Shown piece by piece: positions 35,956-47,350 of a DNA stretch of 64,000 nucleotides. The translations under genes were made by a program, and so were the position numbers. Source of the DNA: Anthostomella pinea. Lineage: Eukaryota; Ascomycota; Sordariomycetes; Xylariales; Xylariaceae. The notes under the pieces are model-generated. The model was not told where the DNA came from. It did no database searches and was given only the letters and a program-made list of their open reading frames with translations. The stretch lies in the NCBI GenBank assembly GCA_963556695.1, contig CAUWAG010000018.1, positions 3,100,001-3,164,000 of the forward strand, written 5' to 3'. Positions within the stretch are counted from its first letter, which is position 1, and each line of letters starts with the position of its first letter.

Positions 35956-38594
35956 TCATAAATTCGCCTTGACCACCTTGCCGTCGGATAGAGTGACCGT
36001 TGCCGTGCCATTGGCGTAGCCTTCGCTCAGGACAACCCGATCCCACCAGAAGCGGCACTCCTCCTTCTCGCGTTCTGTCAGCGCCACGAGTTGAGCTGGG
36101 ACGCCCTGGCTCTGTCGCCCACGTGCGCCCATGCGCTCGTCGTTACCACTGCCAAAAAGTGCCACCTTGCCCGCATCGCCGGAGGCACTGGTGGTGAACG
36201 GACTGACGAACTTGGGCCACGAGAGCTTAGTCTTGTCGTCACTGCTACGCGCGGGACTTGGGTCGCCGGTGGCTGCGAAACGGGTCCAGGCGCCGGTCAT
36301 CGCTTCGGCTGTCCTGACCAGACCAGGATATTTCCCAATAACGTCCATGTCATGTGCCACAATGGGGGCCTCATCACCATGGTCGGCGCCACCGTAGGGT
36401 TTGGATCGAGCAGCATAGTGGTACGTATAGACTGGGGATGCGTTTTTCGCGGTTGAAGCCAGGTGAGCAGTCTGAAGCACTGGGCAGATGTATGCATAGT
36501 GTGCGTACGCATCATCGAGCCGCCAGAACTGGGAGCCGATGCCACTAGGTGGTTGGTAGCTGTACAGCTTCTTTCCTTCGGAAGTGGTGGGATCTGGGTA
36601 CATCTTGTTGAGCGTATCAAGGTCCGTCTGATTAAGAGCTGGAATGATCGACGACATGAGGCGCCGTAACGCCGAGGAGTCGCTAGCTTTTGTCGGTACG
36701 AAGACAGAACCTTCATTGGTGTTGAAGCCTGTCAGGATAGGTATACGCAGCACATTGCCTTTCGCCCACGACTTAATGGGAAGATCTGGTATTATACCGC
36801 CTGGACCGTCAATGACGGGCTGGAACGGCCAACGCAATGAGGACGACCAGCGATTCCACGTATAGCCTGATGCGCTGGAGATGGTGCCAAGAGGCAGAGC
36901 CCGTAGTTGCTCGAAGAGCTTGTCATCTGGAACGGAATCCAGTCCACAATGCATCAAGAATTCTTGAAACTGTTGCTCGTAGAGAGGGACGCTGGGCGCG
37001 AAGACAGAGCGCGCAGTCGCAGCACCAGACTCCATGATTGCCTTCTGGAATGGAGGAGGTCCAGATGTGAGCTTGTTCGCGGGAGCGTACGATATCAACT
37101 GGTGTCCAATCGAATGGGAACCAGCACTCAATCCCATGATGGTCACATTGTCCGGATCTCCCCCCAAGTCAGCCACGTTATTGCGCACCCACTCGAACAA
37201 GCACTGTTGATCCTTCAATCCCAAGTTGAGAAGGCCCTCCTTCTCAGTCATGGCGCTTGGCAAGAAGCCGAAGGCACCCACGCGGTAGTTGAAGCTGATG
37301 GCAATAATGGGTGTCTCTGACCACGAGACGAAGCTGCCCATGTTGCGCTCCTTGCCACTCCCCGTGTTGAAGCCTCCGCCATGGACATAGACAACCACGG
37401 GGATTTTCTTGCCGTCCAGCCCCAATTTCGCCATCTCGGCAAGGCTGGACTCGGGATCATCGCCAAAGTGCGGGCGGTAGATGTTCAGGTTCAAACAGTC
37501 CTCGCCCTGACCGCTCCCGCCGCCTCCAGGCTGGGGGCAGATGTTGCCAAAAGCCAGAGCATGCTGGGCTTTGTCCGACTGTGCTTGGGCGGCGGTCAAA
37601 TTTAGAGGCTGTGGAGGTCTGAATCGGTTCGCGCCGGCAGTTGTCTGGGCGTAGGGGATGCCTCGGAACATTTGAATGGCACGCAGGTACTTGTCGCTCT
37701 TCTGGGTGACCTCACCCAGGTATGTGCCCTGGGTGAGTTTGACGCTGGTTGTTTTCTGCGGCATTGGTCAGTCTCTGCTGTCTCACCCTGCTCAGAGGCT
37801 CCAAGTGGCTCAAAGACGGTGGTGTTCCTGTCAAGTCCGAGTACGATGTGCAAAGTAGCTTCCTTGGCATCCATTATCCCCGGCCGAAGTTGTTCGATGA
37901 GGGGAGATGCAGCGGGACAAGGATCGGTACTCGGTAGTTTGGGGATGTGCATGCAGAAGCATATTAAATACATAATAATAAGTAACCGTTGCAGGATACA
38001 TACAGTAGAGGTATGCGACCGAGCCAATAGGTTTGAACCATGCGTAGATAGCTTTGCATTTGTGATCTGGGCGTGCTGGTGCGGGTGCGGGTGCTGGGAT
38101 CTTAAGACTTGCCGTACCTTGAAGAGGCCATCAAATGGACCAAGCTGGTCGCGATACAGCCACGAGAAGAGCACAATGAGGGTAATGGCGGTGATGATCG
38201 CAACGAACAAAATGCCGCGACGGATGCGGCTGGCTGGCTGGAGGAAGCGTGGGCGGCGTGATCGTCGCGCGGCCATGTTCACGGTCGCATGCCCGTCTGG
38301 CGTTATGTCACGATCGGGGCTGTCGAGGTTGGCTCCCTCCTCGAGCTCGTCTTTCGCATTGTGATGGCGGCGGCGGATCTTAGTGATGTCGCGCACTCGC
38401 TGCGGCCACGACGGGAGTGGCGGTGGGAGTTTGGGTTCACCTGCACTGTCAGCTGGAGGTCGAGGTCGAGGTGAATTGAGTGAATTGGGTGAATTGAGTG
38501 AATGTTGCTGCAGGTGATCAAAGGCGCTGCTTCCATTTGTGCTGCTGACTGGAAGCTCCTGCCATGATTGCCGTGACTGCCTCCTGGCCTTCAT
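35956..38594 (-). CDS. Type B carboxylesterase/lipase with an N-terminal membrane anchor
   Basis: Two exons, 38594-38118 and 37755-35956 (758 aa), joined in phase 0 over a 362-base intron, long for this genome. Exon 1 encodes a polar cytosolic N-terminus (Pro-rich, SLNSPNSLNSP repeat), a basic stretch (RRSRRPRF) and one TM segment at about 128-147 (ILFVAIITAITLIVLFSWLY), giving a type II topology. Exon 2 is a complete esterase: FRGIPYAQ, EDCLNLNIYRP, the oxyanion hole HGGGF (284-288), nucleophile Ser369 in GLSAG, acid in NTNEGSVF and His in ADHGDE. The second part alone would also open with an ATG at 37764, but that codon sits in the acceptor (ATGCCGCAG|AAA). The substrate is unknown. The catalytic domain should face the lumen or the outside. 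Confidence 0.85.
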
Positions 38595-38692
38595 CTGTGA
38601 CGGTGAGGTGAGCCAAGGCCAGCTCCTGGTCCCTGATATCTTGGCGTCGCGTGGGTTCTGCTGTTACCTCCAGTAATAACCTTGGAATGTGG

Positions 38693-38720
38693 GTGAACGG
38701 TGAACGGTGAACGGTGAACG
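38693..38720. repeat. Tandem repeat, GTGAACG x4
   Basis: Four perfect 7-bp units in the promoter side of the carboxylesterase gene, about 100 bp upstream of its start codon. Confidence 0.9.
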
Positions 38721-38854
38721 GCGGGCGGATGTTGGGGGTTGCAATTTGAAATCGAAAGCCAAGGCGGCCAGAGCTTCAGATGGCAGATAATAAAGCTTGG
38801 CATTCCTTTGTGTTGAATGTTGACCACCATAGGGCTGTGAATGGATGTGGGCAA

Positions 38855-38878
38855 GTGGTCAAGTGGTCAAATGGTCAA
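38855..38878. repeat. Tandem repeat, GTGGTCAA x3
   Basis: Three 8-bp units, the third starting with A in place of G, in the promoter side of the carboxylesterase gene. Confidence 0.85.
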
Positions 38879-41031
38879 GGAACAAGAACTTCAATATTCT
38901 TTGACCCCTTGCTTGGGCTTTGAACTCGGTCAGCTCGAATGGGCAGCCCAGTGAATACATACCTCATGTCTACATATCTGCCATCCTAATAACTAGTAGA
39001 GCTGGAGGCACACAGCGTCGCTAGATTACACAAATAGACGTCAGCCCAGGGATACTACATACCACATGTACCTACATGTAGTACCTGACGAGGCCACTGC
39101 CATTTAATCTGTCAAAGGTACAGACAGGTACTCAGGATTACATCTAGACGCATGCCTAAAAAGCGGACGGATCCTTCCAAATACCTGCTCCTCGCTACCA
39201 TGGCCTAGGTCTGGCTGCATATCCACCTTTAGGTAGACCTCACCTGCTGCATTCATTAATTCAGCTTTGTACCGCCTCCATGCCCCTTTACCCAACGTGT
39301 ATCCCTTCAGCCCTGACTGTGCCACAAGCCCGCAGCACTTCCAATACCAGCTTTATTACACGCTCCAAGGTCCTCGATCAGGGCAGTGCCTCGCAGGGTC
39401 TGAGACAAGACTGAGAGTCAAGGACCGGTGTCTTTTGTCTGTCTCTCCTCTTAGCTCATGTCTTAGTTTCCAACGGCCAGGTCACGCTAGTGAGCTAGAT
39501 ACGTTAGCTAGCTTTTAAGTTCGATGATGCCAACGGCCGCGGAGATCGCGTACTATCGATCATACAGCCAAACGGTTGCGCTACTAATAAGCACTTGTCT
39601 ACCGTCGCCGCTTCTTTGTCACCCATTCTTCGGAAGGCAGCCGAGGCTCACTGTCTTGAGCCGTTCGACTACAGTAGGTAAATAATTAGGGGCATGGCAT
39701 ACGTATGGTGCTTCATTGTCCTCCAATGACTTCGGGTGCTGGCTACTAAACAATTTATGTCTATGATGTGAATGGTCACATAACACGCTGGGGTGGACAG
39801 AGTGTATTGATGGAGTATATGCCTTACCTCAACTTATTTCACTCCTTAATAATCATAGCTGGAGACGGGCCCGACCTAATGAACAGCTCTAGGGATTCTG
39901 TACAGATCGGCACCACGCCCTATCTGCCGTCATTGCACGGAAATAAGCCGAGTATGAGAAGGACTGGTTCGCAACCGTGAAGGACCACTTCTGGCTTAGA
40001 TGTAGATTGGACTCATCATGGTCAGCTTTGCGATTGAACTAAATCAATTGATACAAAACATATTGCTGGGTGTCTCGAGCGTTGATAACCATGGGAGAGG
40101 AACCGCTTCTGTTCCAACCTGACTGAGCCAGTTATGTACGACACTAACAAATAGCACCATGATCTTGGTAAGAAGCTGTAGCTTTTTCCAGCAGTAAGAG
40201 AGGCCAGTGGACTCGGGAATATCCCAGAGTGTCGGTGTTATAAGATACGGTTGCATGGCTCTCCATTAGTTGTACGAGAGCACCCAAACTCACCTTGTAG
40301 GGAGATGTCGTGTATTGCGAAAGCCGGGCACCGAGACTTTCAACGTTCATCGTAACCCTGGGTCAATCTCTTAGCATTGATTAATCAAGAGTTGTGGATG
40401 TCATGTTTGCTCGGGACAGTGTTAGATAGAGGCTTGAGAGGGCGGCCTTTATACCTTGCCACCCCCTGATATAACTCATCACAACCGCTGCCCGGGTGCC
40501 ATGGCCATGTAATCCATGCCGACGACGTATGCATACGGACAACCAAGCTGCCTATGTATAAGTATTGATGTGACCGTATAACTCACTATAACGAGGTCCA
40601 TCCTCAAGCCAAGCGTGCTGCCTTTATGCTGTTATCTACCTACCAACCTTCTCATCCAAGGGATTTTCCCCAGTTTCATGGCTCCCCTGTACTTGTCTGG
40701 GTTCAATGTTAACTCCCTTTTAGTCTGATGGTGGCCACCACACCCAGACGACGGGAGTACGTACCCAAGTGAGCAACATCACAGCGTAAGAACCGCAACA
40801 AAAACCACCTCATACCATTCGAACTGACAAACATGACTCTATCATACCACCCCATCCACACATGAACTTGCAAGCTAAGATTACATTGGGAAGAGGCAAC
40901 TAGACAAAGTTTTCCCAACAGCCACACTGCAAAGCTTATATATAGCCCAGCCCCCTCCTATTTCCGTGCGCACCAACAACGGTACAGGACATACATACGA
41001 GTGTAATGTGTAGATCTGGTAGCCGGGTTGG

Positions 41032-41111
41032 TGGCCTAGCGGAGTATTCTTATCCAATATCCTTAGGCACAGCGGTTCGATTCCTCCAGCGGTTGAAACA
41101 TTATCTTTTTT
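41032..41111 (+). ncRNA. Pol III-like element: A box, B box and T-run (degenerate tRNA or tRNA-derived)
   Basis: TGGCCTAGCGG at 41032-41042 fits the A-box consensus TRGYNNARNNG, and GGTTCGATTCC at 41074-41084 is a perfect B box, at a spacing normal for tRNA genes. A T6 terminator follows at 41106-41111. A 5-bp stem with a 7-nt loop (GTATT, CTTATCC, AATAT at 41044-41060) sits where an anticodon arm would be. However, the T stem has two mismatches and no acceptor stem pairs (the 7 bases before the A box against those after the T arm). This is a tRNA relic or tRNA-derived repeat rather than a working tRNA. Confidence 0.35.
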
Positions 41112-41178
41112 CTCTTTCTTTTTCTTTTGGGCCCTTCAGCTTGCCAGACGGCCCAGACAGCCCGCCGGATAGCACAAC

Positions 41179-42342
41179 TCACATCATCACACACCACCCA
41201 CCGCCCTCCCCCTCCTCCGCACCAGCAACCTCAACCTCCACCCCCTTACTCCAAACCCGCCTCACCCTCCTCGTAACCGTAATATCCTCCACAGGATTCT
41301 CGTCCACGAGCACCAAATCCGCCCTCAACCACTCCCGCACCCTCCCCCGATCCCCGAGCCCCGGAAACCACCTCGCCGGCCCCGCCGTCGCCGCCGTCAG
41401 CGCCTCCAGCTCACTCAAACCCGCCCTCACCAGCAACTCCAGCTCCCCATGCAGCGCCGAGCCGGCCATGACCGTCACAACCCCACTATCATTCGCGTCC
41501 GTCCCCGCCAGGATCGGCACGCCGGCCTCCCGCATAGCCTTCACGCTCGCCAGCGCGTGCGCAAAGTCTTTATTATAAAACAGCGGCCACATCAGCCACG
41601 ACTTCTTAAACGCGCCCATCATGCTCAGCGTCGGCACGGCCACGGTGCCCTGCTCGACCATCCGGTCCGTGATCTTCCCGTCGAGTGGCCTGTCCATGGG
41701 GACATGCGTCAGGACGTCAAAACCCGCGTGCAACCCGCGGGCGAAGGCGCCGTACTGCGCCGTGTGCGCGATGGTCATGACGCCCTGCTTCTTCGCCGCG
41801 ACCTGTACCGCATCGAGCGCCTCCTGCGCGATGCCCGGCTCGTCGGCAATGATCTTGACGTAATCGACGCCCTCGTCCACACGAGCCCGGACAAACCCGT
41901 CCGCCTGCTCCGCCTGCTCCAAAGCGTGCTCGGGCCCGACGCCCGCGAAGTATCGGAAGAGCTTCCCGTGCCGCGAGTCCGCGGCGTACGCCGGCAGGCT
42001 GGTGCCGAGCCAAGTCGTCGGCCCCGAGGCGGCGCGGAGTTGTGCGTATTTGGACGGTGGCATGCAGGCCATGTCGCAGACGGTCGTGACGCCGTACCGC
42101 GTGCACGAGGCGAGCTGCGCCGTGTCGCGGATGTGGACGTGTGTGTCGATGAGGCCGGGGAGGATGGTGCAGCCCGTGCCGTCGATGTCGATGTCGATGT
42201 CGATCTCAGCTTCAGGGGCCGCCGCGCCATCACTCCTGCTGATGCTGCTGATTTGCGCCCCGTCCAGCACGACGGTCCGGGGCCCGCTGAGGAGGGCCTC
42301 GCCGTCGAAGACGAGCACGTTCCTGATGGCCGTCCTGGTCAT
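41179..42342 (-). CDS. Metal-dependent amidohydrolase (imidazolonepropionase/prolidase-like)
   Basis: Single-exon gene, 387 aa. The N-terminal small beta domain is followed by the TIM-barrel motif LIDTHVH (His68, His70 as metal ligands), Lys163 in DYVKII (candidate carboxylated bridging Lys), His193 in IAHTAQ, His213 in LTHVPMD and Asp282 in LAGTDAN, which is the full ligand set of subtype I amidohydrolases. The C-terminus returns to the small domain (LRADLVLVDENP). Residues 47-53 are an Asp-Ile repeat encoded by a GATGTC-type hexamer repeat. No signal peptide is present, so it is probably cytosolic. The substrate cannot be told. Fungal relatives are annotated as amidohydrolases acting on cyclic amides or dipeptides. 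The gene is intronless and GC-rich (much CGCC/GCGC) compared with its flanks, so transfer is possible but unproven. Confidence 0.88.
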   Translation of the reverse strand: MTRTAIRNVLVFDGEALLSGPRTVVLDGAQISSISRSDGAAAPEAEIDIDIDIDGTGCTILPGLIDTHVHIRDTAQLASCTRYGVTTVCDMACMPPSKYAQLRAASGPTTWLGTSLPAYAADSRHGKLFRYFAGVGPEHALEQAEQADGFVRARVDEGVDYVKIIADEPGIAQEALDAVQVAAKKQGVMTIAHTAQYGAFARGLHAGFDVLTHVPMDRPLDGKITDRMVEQGTVAVPTLSMMGAFKKSWLMWPLFYNKDFAHALASVKAMREAGVPILAGTDANDSGVVTVMAGSALHGELELLVRAGLSELEALTAATAGPARWFPGLGDRGRVREWLRADLVLVDENPVEDITVTRRVRRVWSKGVEVEVAGAEEGEGGGWCVMM

Positions 42343-43314
42343 TGCTTCCGATATTCCCGACTACTGGATGGTACCGTTTTTGATATGTCGGTAGTGTAGT
42401 GAACGGGTTGGTTGGTTGGTTGGTCGGTGATGCGTTCAAAATATCCACGCCTCACGGTAACTGTAGGTAGGTCAATGGAAGCAGCCAGGAGCGGCTCGAG
42501 GTTCTGCAGCGGCTTCACATCTTATAAACCCGTTCAAATCACCTCTGAGCTTGGGCGAAGGATCGAGGCTGAATGTCACCGGCCGATGGACGCTCCGAGT
42601 GAACCATGTTGCCGATGGTACCCCCTTTTCCAGGCAATTTTGTGCATTGTTGCCTAGGAATGGCGGGTTAATCGGGGTCATCTTGGTGCCGAGCCTCAGC
42701 TTTAATCGGCGCCCACGGGACTGGTCCACACCGCAGAGTTTAGAGGACGATTGGAACACCGAGCTCCGCGATCACTGATTCTTGACTCCTACCCCTTTAT
42801 GTAAGGTATCTTTGTGCATGCCTGCTAAATTTGAAGGTACGTAAAGCGTGGGGCAAAAACTGCCTGACCATGGGGTTTTACATTTGCGTGACACCGCAGT
42901 AAAGACCGACGAAATCAAGATCAGGCTTTTTTTACTGGTCTCAAGTAACTTGCTTGGCTCTTGCACCGCAAGCCAAGACATGTCCAATCGACAGGTCAAA
43001 GAAAAGGAATCAAATTCGGCAATACCAATTCCAATTTCAATTCACCTGCTCTTGCGAGCTTTTGATGTGTTGTGATGTACAATACTGATACACATCAGCG
43101 AAAGCAATAAGCCTATGCAATCTCAGTTTACCCGAACAAAAGCAGTCATCCATCCGGTAGGCCATAAAGACAGGCTGACCACGGTCGTATCAGCAAACGC
43201 CAGACTCGGTGCTCTCAAGGACTCCCAACGAAAATGCAGCTATTCCCACAATCAATACACATTTAGACGCCATCCCATCCCCATCAGGCCTGTAGCCTAT
43301 CCAGTGTTCCACAC
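42343..43314. other. Intergenic, no gene recognised
   Basis: About 970 bases between the amidohydrolase start and the 3' end of the coiled-coil gene. A short GGTT tandem run lies at about 42408-42423. No coding or RNA feature is seen. Confidence 0.5.
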
Positions 43315-45767
43315 TCAAGTCATGACGTCTCGCAGTGAGCTGACAGTCATTCTCTTCTTTGCTTGCTTCGCCGCCCATTCTCGGCTCTGCTGACGAGATC
43401 TCTCGGCCGCTTCCTCCCTGGCAAGTCTAGCAAGAGCTTCGTGTTCTCGCTTCTCACGCTCCCGATTGCCCGTCAACGAGTTGTCTCGTTGGTATACCTC
43501 CTGGCCTCGTTGTCTCTGCTGGTGTGCCTTCTCTGTTGATAGCGTGCTGCGCTTGCCGCTGGTGCTACCCGCTGAGCTTGAAATTGCACGCCTGGCCTGA
43601 GCTGCCGAAGTCTCAGGCTGGGAGTCTCGGCCGCGTGTTTGCGGCTGGTTTTTAGAATCAGATAGTGGTGATCGGCCATTGGACCATGTGGCTGTAGACA
43701 AGCGTTTGTTTGGACTAGGCGCAGCTTGCCGAGCGGGATTCTCTGCCAAGGTTGCCATGTTTTGTCGAGCACGGCTGGAAAGTGTGCCGCGAGGAGCTGA
43801 GGCCTGCACGACACCAGAGCCTATGGGTCTGGCTTTGAATTCGCGTCGCTTCTTCTCCTCCTCCTCCTGCGCTTTCAGTCGGGACTCATGCTCCTCCCGC
43901 TTGCGACGAGAAATGGCTTCACCCGGAAGCTCAAATGTTGGGCGTTCAAGTTGTCTTGCAGACTTGGTCCTTCGCAGACTCGACGCAGTTGGTTTGGATA
44001 AGCGCTCAACGGCTGCTTGCGAGGTCATGCGTGCGTCCCGCTGCTCTTTCAGCCTACGAGCCACTGCTTCTCCAGGTAGCTCAAAGGTTGGCTTCGTAGC
44101 TAGCTTCGTCGACTTGGGCGGCTGCTTCGGCGGAAGTAGACTGGCAGGCAGTTTGACTGCAGCCTTCTTGGGTGGGGCCTGGGCAATGGACTTGTCCTGG
44201 GTCTTCATTTTGGGTGAATCCAGGAAGATCATAGAGTTTGATCTGCGAAGTGATCCTCGACGGGGCTCAGAGGCGGGCTTGACCCTGACGGAAGCGGAAC
44301 CTGGCTTCATCGAATTCCGTTTCGGCTGCGGGGTGGCAAATCTGACGGTCCCAGCGCTCTTCGGCGAGTCCTTATGTTTACGGGCCGACTTGGGCTTTTC
44401 CGGAGACACGACTTCTTCAATGTGAGCAGCTTCATCGAAAGCCTCCAACTGTTCTTCCAACTGATCGAGTGCTTCAAGGGAGTCCTCGATTCTCGCGACA
44501 GGCTTGGCTGGCGACCTGGACGTGATCACCTCGGCGAAGCTGTCGTCTTCTCTGGTCGGAGTCGCAGATTGTGAGGTACCCTTTCCAGGCCGCTTGTCTG
44601 CGTAAATGTCCTGCTGCTTAATTGGTGTGGAATGCTGGTCACCGGATCCAGGGGGAACCATCTCTTCCCCAGACGAATTTTCCTCCAACATCTTTATCAG
44701 CTCGTCGGTAACTTTCAACGGGGTAGTCAAGAGCGTATAAGCTGGTGCTGAGCGGTCTTGGGTTTGACCGTCACTACCTGCCTGGGCCGGCGTTGGCAGG
44801 AGATTGCAACCGAGATACACCGGCTGGTATATTGTGAGAGCCTTGGGCCCAGAGGCGAACTCGCCCTTGGAGTTAGAAAGAATGGGGATTTTGGTTTCAA
44901 GAACACATTCAAAATCGCCTCTGCGATGCTTCGCGAGCTGCTCTTCGGCTGATTTTATTTCACGGGCCGCTGTAGACAGGATATGTCGCGATACCTCTTC
45001 GACTGCAGATATGAGATTAGTAAAAGCGTGTCATTACGGAATGTGCAACATATGAAGTGCCAGAGGATGTGGCAAGTCATACCTGACAGCTGGGGGTAGT
45101 CCTGCAAGAAAGCGTCCGAAACACTTGAAGGCGGGGCTTCGGATGGGCCGTGTTGCGACTCGTCCTCAGGAACAGTGTCGAGAACTTCAAAAGTGTTGGC
45201 TGTAATGCGCGGTCGACTCAGGCGACCTCCTCCGCTGTTCTTCTGTTTATCTGCCCAATTGGCGTGTCCTACCGGTTGGTGGGATTCCGACGTTGGCACG
45301 CCTACTTGTTGTTGGAACTGCTTGAGATCGGTGGTGATGCAGACGATGGCCGAGCTCGCAATGGCGCTAGACTGGCGGTTCTGAGCCTGGGGGATGGAGA
45401 GGTCACGAAAGACGGTAGATTGGGTGGTGTTCAGAGGCAACTTGGTGTGTGAAGAAGGGTGGTGGTGGTCTTCATCGCTAGAGCTCGAATCGCTGTGAAT
45501 GTCGATTCTCGCTCGAGTCGGGGTGACCCGCGGCATGTCGACTCTTGAGGGGCCGCGAAGACGCGGACCGGTCTGGACTCTGGGCCTGTGCCTAACGAAC
45601 TGGAGATCGAGGAGGGAGCCCAATCTCGGAGGGCCAGCACGGGGATGCGCGTGAGCCGTGTGTTTACCAGAAAGGTCAATGGTGGTGGGGTGCCTGTGGT
45701 CCTCGATCCCTGGCCGTTTCGAATCGACAGGGGGAGTAGTTAATGTGACGTTGGGCTGGTTGGACAC
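43315..45767 (-). CDS. Basic coiled-coil protein of unknown function with a duplicated FELPGEA motif
   Basis: Two exons, 45767-45083 and 45002-43315 (2373 nt, 790 aa), with phase 1 splice VEEVSRHIL. The N-terminal 220 residues are disordered (His/Pro/Ser-rich). Then follows a folded-looking block (SAEEQLAKHRRGDFECVLET, GPKALTIYQPVYLGCNLLP), an acidic helix (EALDQLEEQLEAFDEAAHIEE) and a Lys/Arg-rich tail. Two copies of PTFELPGEA(V/I)(A/S)RR occur about 60 residues apart, each followed by a charged helix (LKEQRDARM, KREEHESRL). The C-terminal 90 residues are a strongly basic helix (NREREKREHEALARLAREEA). Relatives exist in filamentous fungi, but I know no function. The basic helices suggest cytoskeleton or nucleic-acid contact, which is only inference. 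The start at 45767 is the first in-frame ATG and is uncertain. Confidence 0.75.
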
Positions 45768-46768
45768 TTCTTATCGAAACCCCCTTCGAGTGTATGTACT
45801 GGGATTGAAGGATGTCGTAGCAATTGGCTGATGATTTCGAATCTGTGATGTTTTCTGACGAATGCAGTGTTGTGTCTGGAGAGGAAGAAACCATGGGACG
45901 ACTCGGGCTTATTGGAATGGGGATGGCAACACAGTTACACAGGGGCATGGACTGCAGCTGTCTGTGTAAGCGGGTTCAATGGTGGTGGTTGCCCAGACTA
46001 CGCAGGTGGGTGGTGCCTGTACCTCCAGCTGTATCTGCAGGTGTGCCCGTCTGATTCTATCCCCGAGCTTGATTTCTCGTAACAGTTGCCCGCAACGGCA
46101 AGAGTGCACACAGCCTATCTACCAGGTACCTAAGATGTAGTATCCCCCGGTGCAACTGGTAACTGGCAACTGGCAACTGCCCAGTCCTTGAATGTAAATA
46201 CAGCTGACTAAGACACGCGCTACGCGTAGCAGTGTAGCAGAACGCGGAGGAATCTCCCCGCCTTTGAACATTATCGACAGGGATCAGGCTTGTAATGGGA
46301 TACAAGTACTTGATCGGGTCTTGACCTGAGTACAACGACCTCGTCCTTGCCCCTTCGACAATTGCTGCTGCTATCACAACTGGCGCGGCCATCTTCACTA
46401 ATTCTGCATGTGCCAAATGTCTGGGTCATTGTGCCATCGAGCTACATTAATCCATCAGGCACGGTGGTGAGTGACAGTCGACGCGATGGCATCTATCGGG
46501 AAGCCCAACCGCGGAGTATATAGACAGCGATGTGCAATGCCTGAATGACGCATGTCTGAGCGCCTTCGAGCTACAGGTTGCCTGTCCCCTGAGATCTGTA
46601 TCGAGTATTAGCAGCTGTAGGTCAGAAAGGGGTGTTTTATGCATGCTTAAAACTTCACCAGGTACATCGTGAAGGAGCTTCGGCGTATTAATAACTCGGG
46701 CGCAGCTTACCTGTGGGAGAATGTCTAAGACTTAATCCCTTACAGCTTATCCAGGGAGCTCAGGATAC
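45768..46768. other. Intergenic, no gene recognised
   Basis: One kb between the start of the coiled-coil gene and the 3' end of DAD2. Short direct repeats (AACTGGTAACTGGCAACTGG) occur at about 46155-46175. No gene or RNA feature is supported. Confidence 0.5.
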
Positions 46769-47350
46769 CTATATGGTCGAAGTATTCTGCTCGCTCTCCA
46801 GAGCTCCCTCGGCTTGCACCTGGAGTGCCGGCGCATGTTCTGTTGGTATTCGGATCAGAGTCTGTGGAAGGGGCACCGTGTCCTCTGGCGTAGACTCTTC
46901 GTCATCTGCAATGCGCGGTGTCGGAATTTTGGCTGTCGCAGGTAAGCACCATCCACGGAAAATTGGAGATATCGCTTCAACATGGTCGCACCTGATGCCA
47001 TATTTATAGCTCGTAAGACGTTGTGCCAGTTTCCCATGACCGTGGCGATTGCTGTCAAGACGAGAAGCTATTAGTTGATGAACGATGCGACTGCCGGCCA
47101 GCTGGCTTCCGGGTACCACCGCACCTTCTGTTCCATCGGAAAGGGTCGACAGCTTCAGCTCCAAGGCTTCCATCTGGTCGGCTACTGCCGCGCTGAGATC
47201 GCGAAGCTCCTGGAGGTTGTCAAGCTCTGCCTTCTTCTCACTGATTCGAGCGAGTAGAGCCGCGGACTGCCCTGTGGACTGGGCATTGGGGTTGCCGGAG
47301 GCAGAGCCCTGCCGCAAATGGCCAGGCAGTGAACGCGAAGAGAAGGCCAT
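46769..47350 (-). CDS. DAD2: DASH/Dam1 kinetochore complex subunit Dad2
   Basis: Three exons: 47350-47125, 47051-46992 and 46932-46769 (450 nt, 149 aa). The N-terminus MAFSSRSLP is followed by the Dad2 coiled coil: LLARISEKKAELDNLQELRD and LSAAVADQMEALELKLSTLS. The middle exon of 60 bases encodes AIATVMGNWHNVLRAINMAS, the strongly conserved WHNVLRAINMAS block. The tail VPLPQTLIRIPTEHAPALQ is typical of filamentous-fungal Dad2. In yeasts Dad2 is part of the ten-subunit DASH ring that couples kinetochores to spindle microtubules. Length and order agree with the family. The start ATG is 708 bp from that of shugoshin on the other strand. Confidence 0.94.
   Translation of the reverse strand: MAFSSRSLPGHLRQGSASGNPNAQSTGQSAALLARISEKKAELDNLQELRDLSAAVADQMEALELKLSTLSDGTEGAVVPGSQLAGSRIVHQLIASRLDSNRHGHGKLAQRLTSYKYGIRCDHVEAISPIFRGWCLPATAKIPTPRIADDEESTPEDTVPLPQTLIRIPTEHAPALQVQAEGALESEQNTSTI

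Larger units (their letters stand above)
38595..41178. other. Intergenic with tandem repeats and a Pol III-like element
   Basis: No protein gene is recognised in these 2.6 kb. It contains a 7-bp tandem repeat (38693-38720), an 8-bp tandem repeat (38855-38878) and the A/B-box element at 41032-41111. A short minus-strand frame at 40144-40350 (68 codons) contains a good splice donor (TACAAG|GTGAGT at about 40293) but no family match, so it is not called. Confidence 0.5.

Noticed and set aside
40144..40350. Possible small two-exon gene with a good GTGAGT donor after TACAAG
   Set aside because: No downstream exon gives a continuing frame with any family pattern, so the donor-like sequence is probably coincidental.
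41449..42399. 316-codon plus-strand frame antisense to the amidohydrolase
   Set aside because: It is the antisense shadow of a GC-rich gene (Arg, Val, Asp-rich translation), while the minus-strand frame has a full set of amidohydrolase metal ligands.
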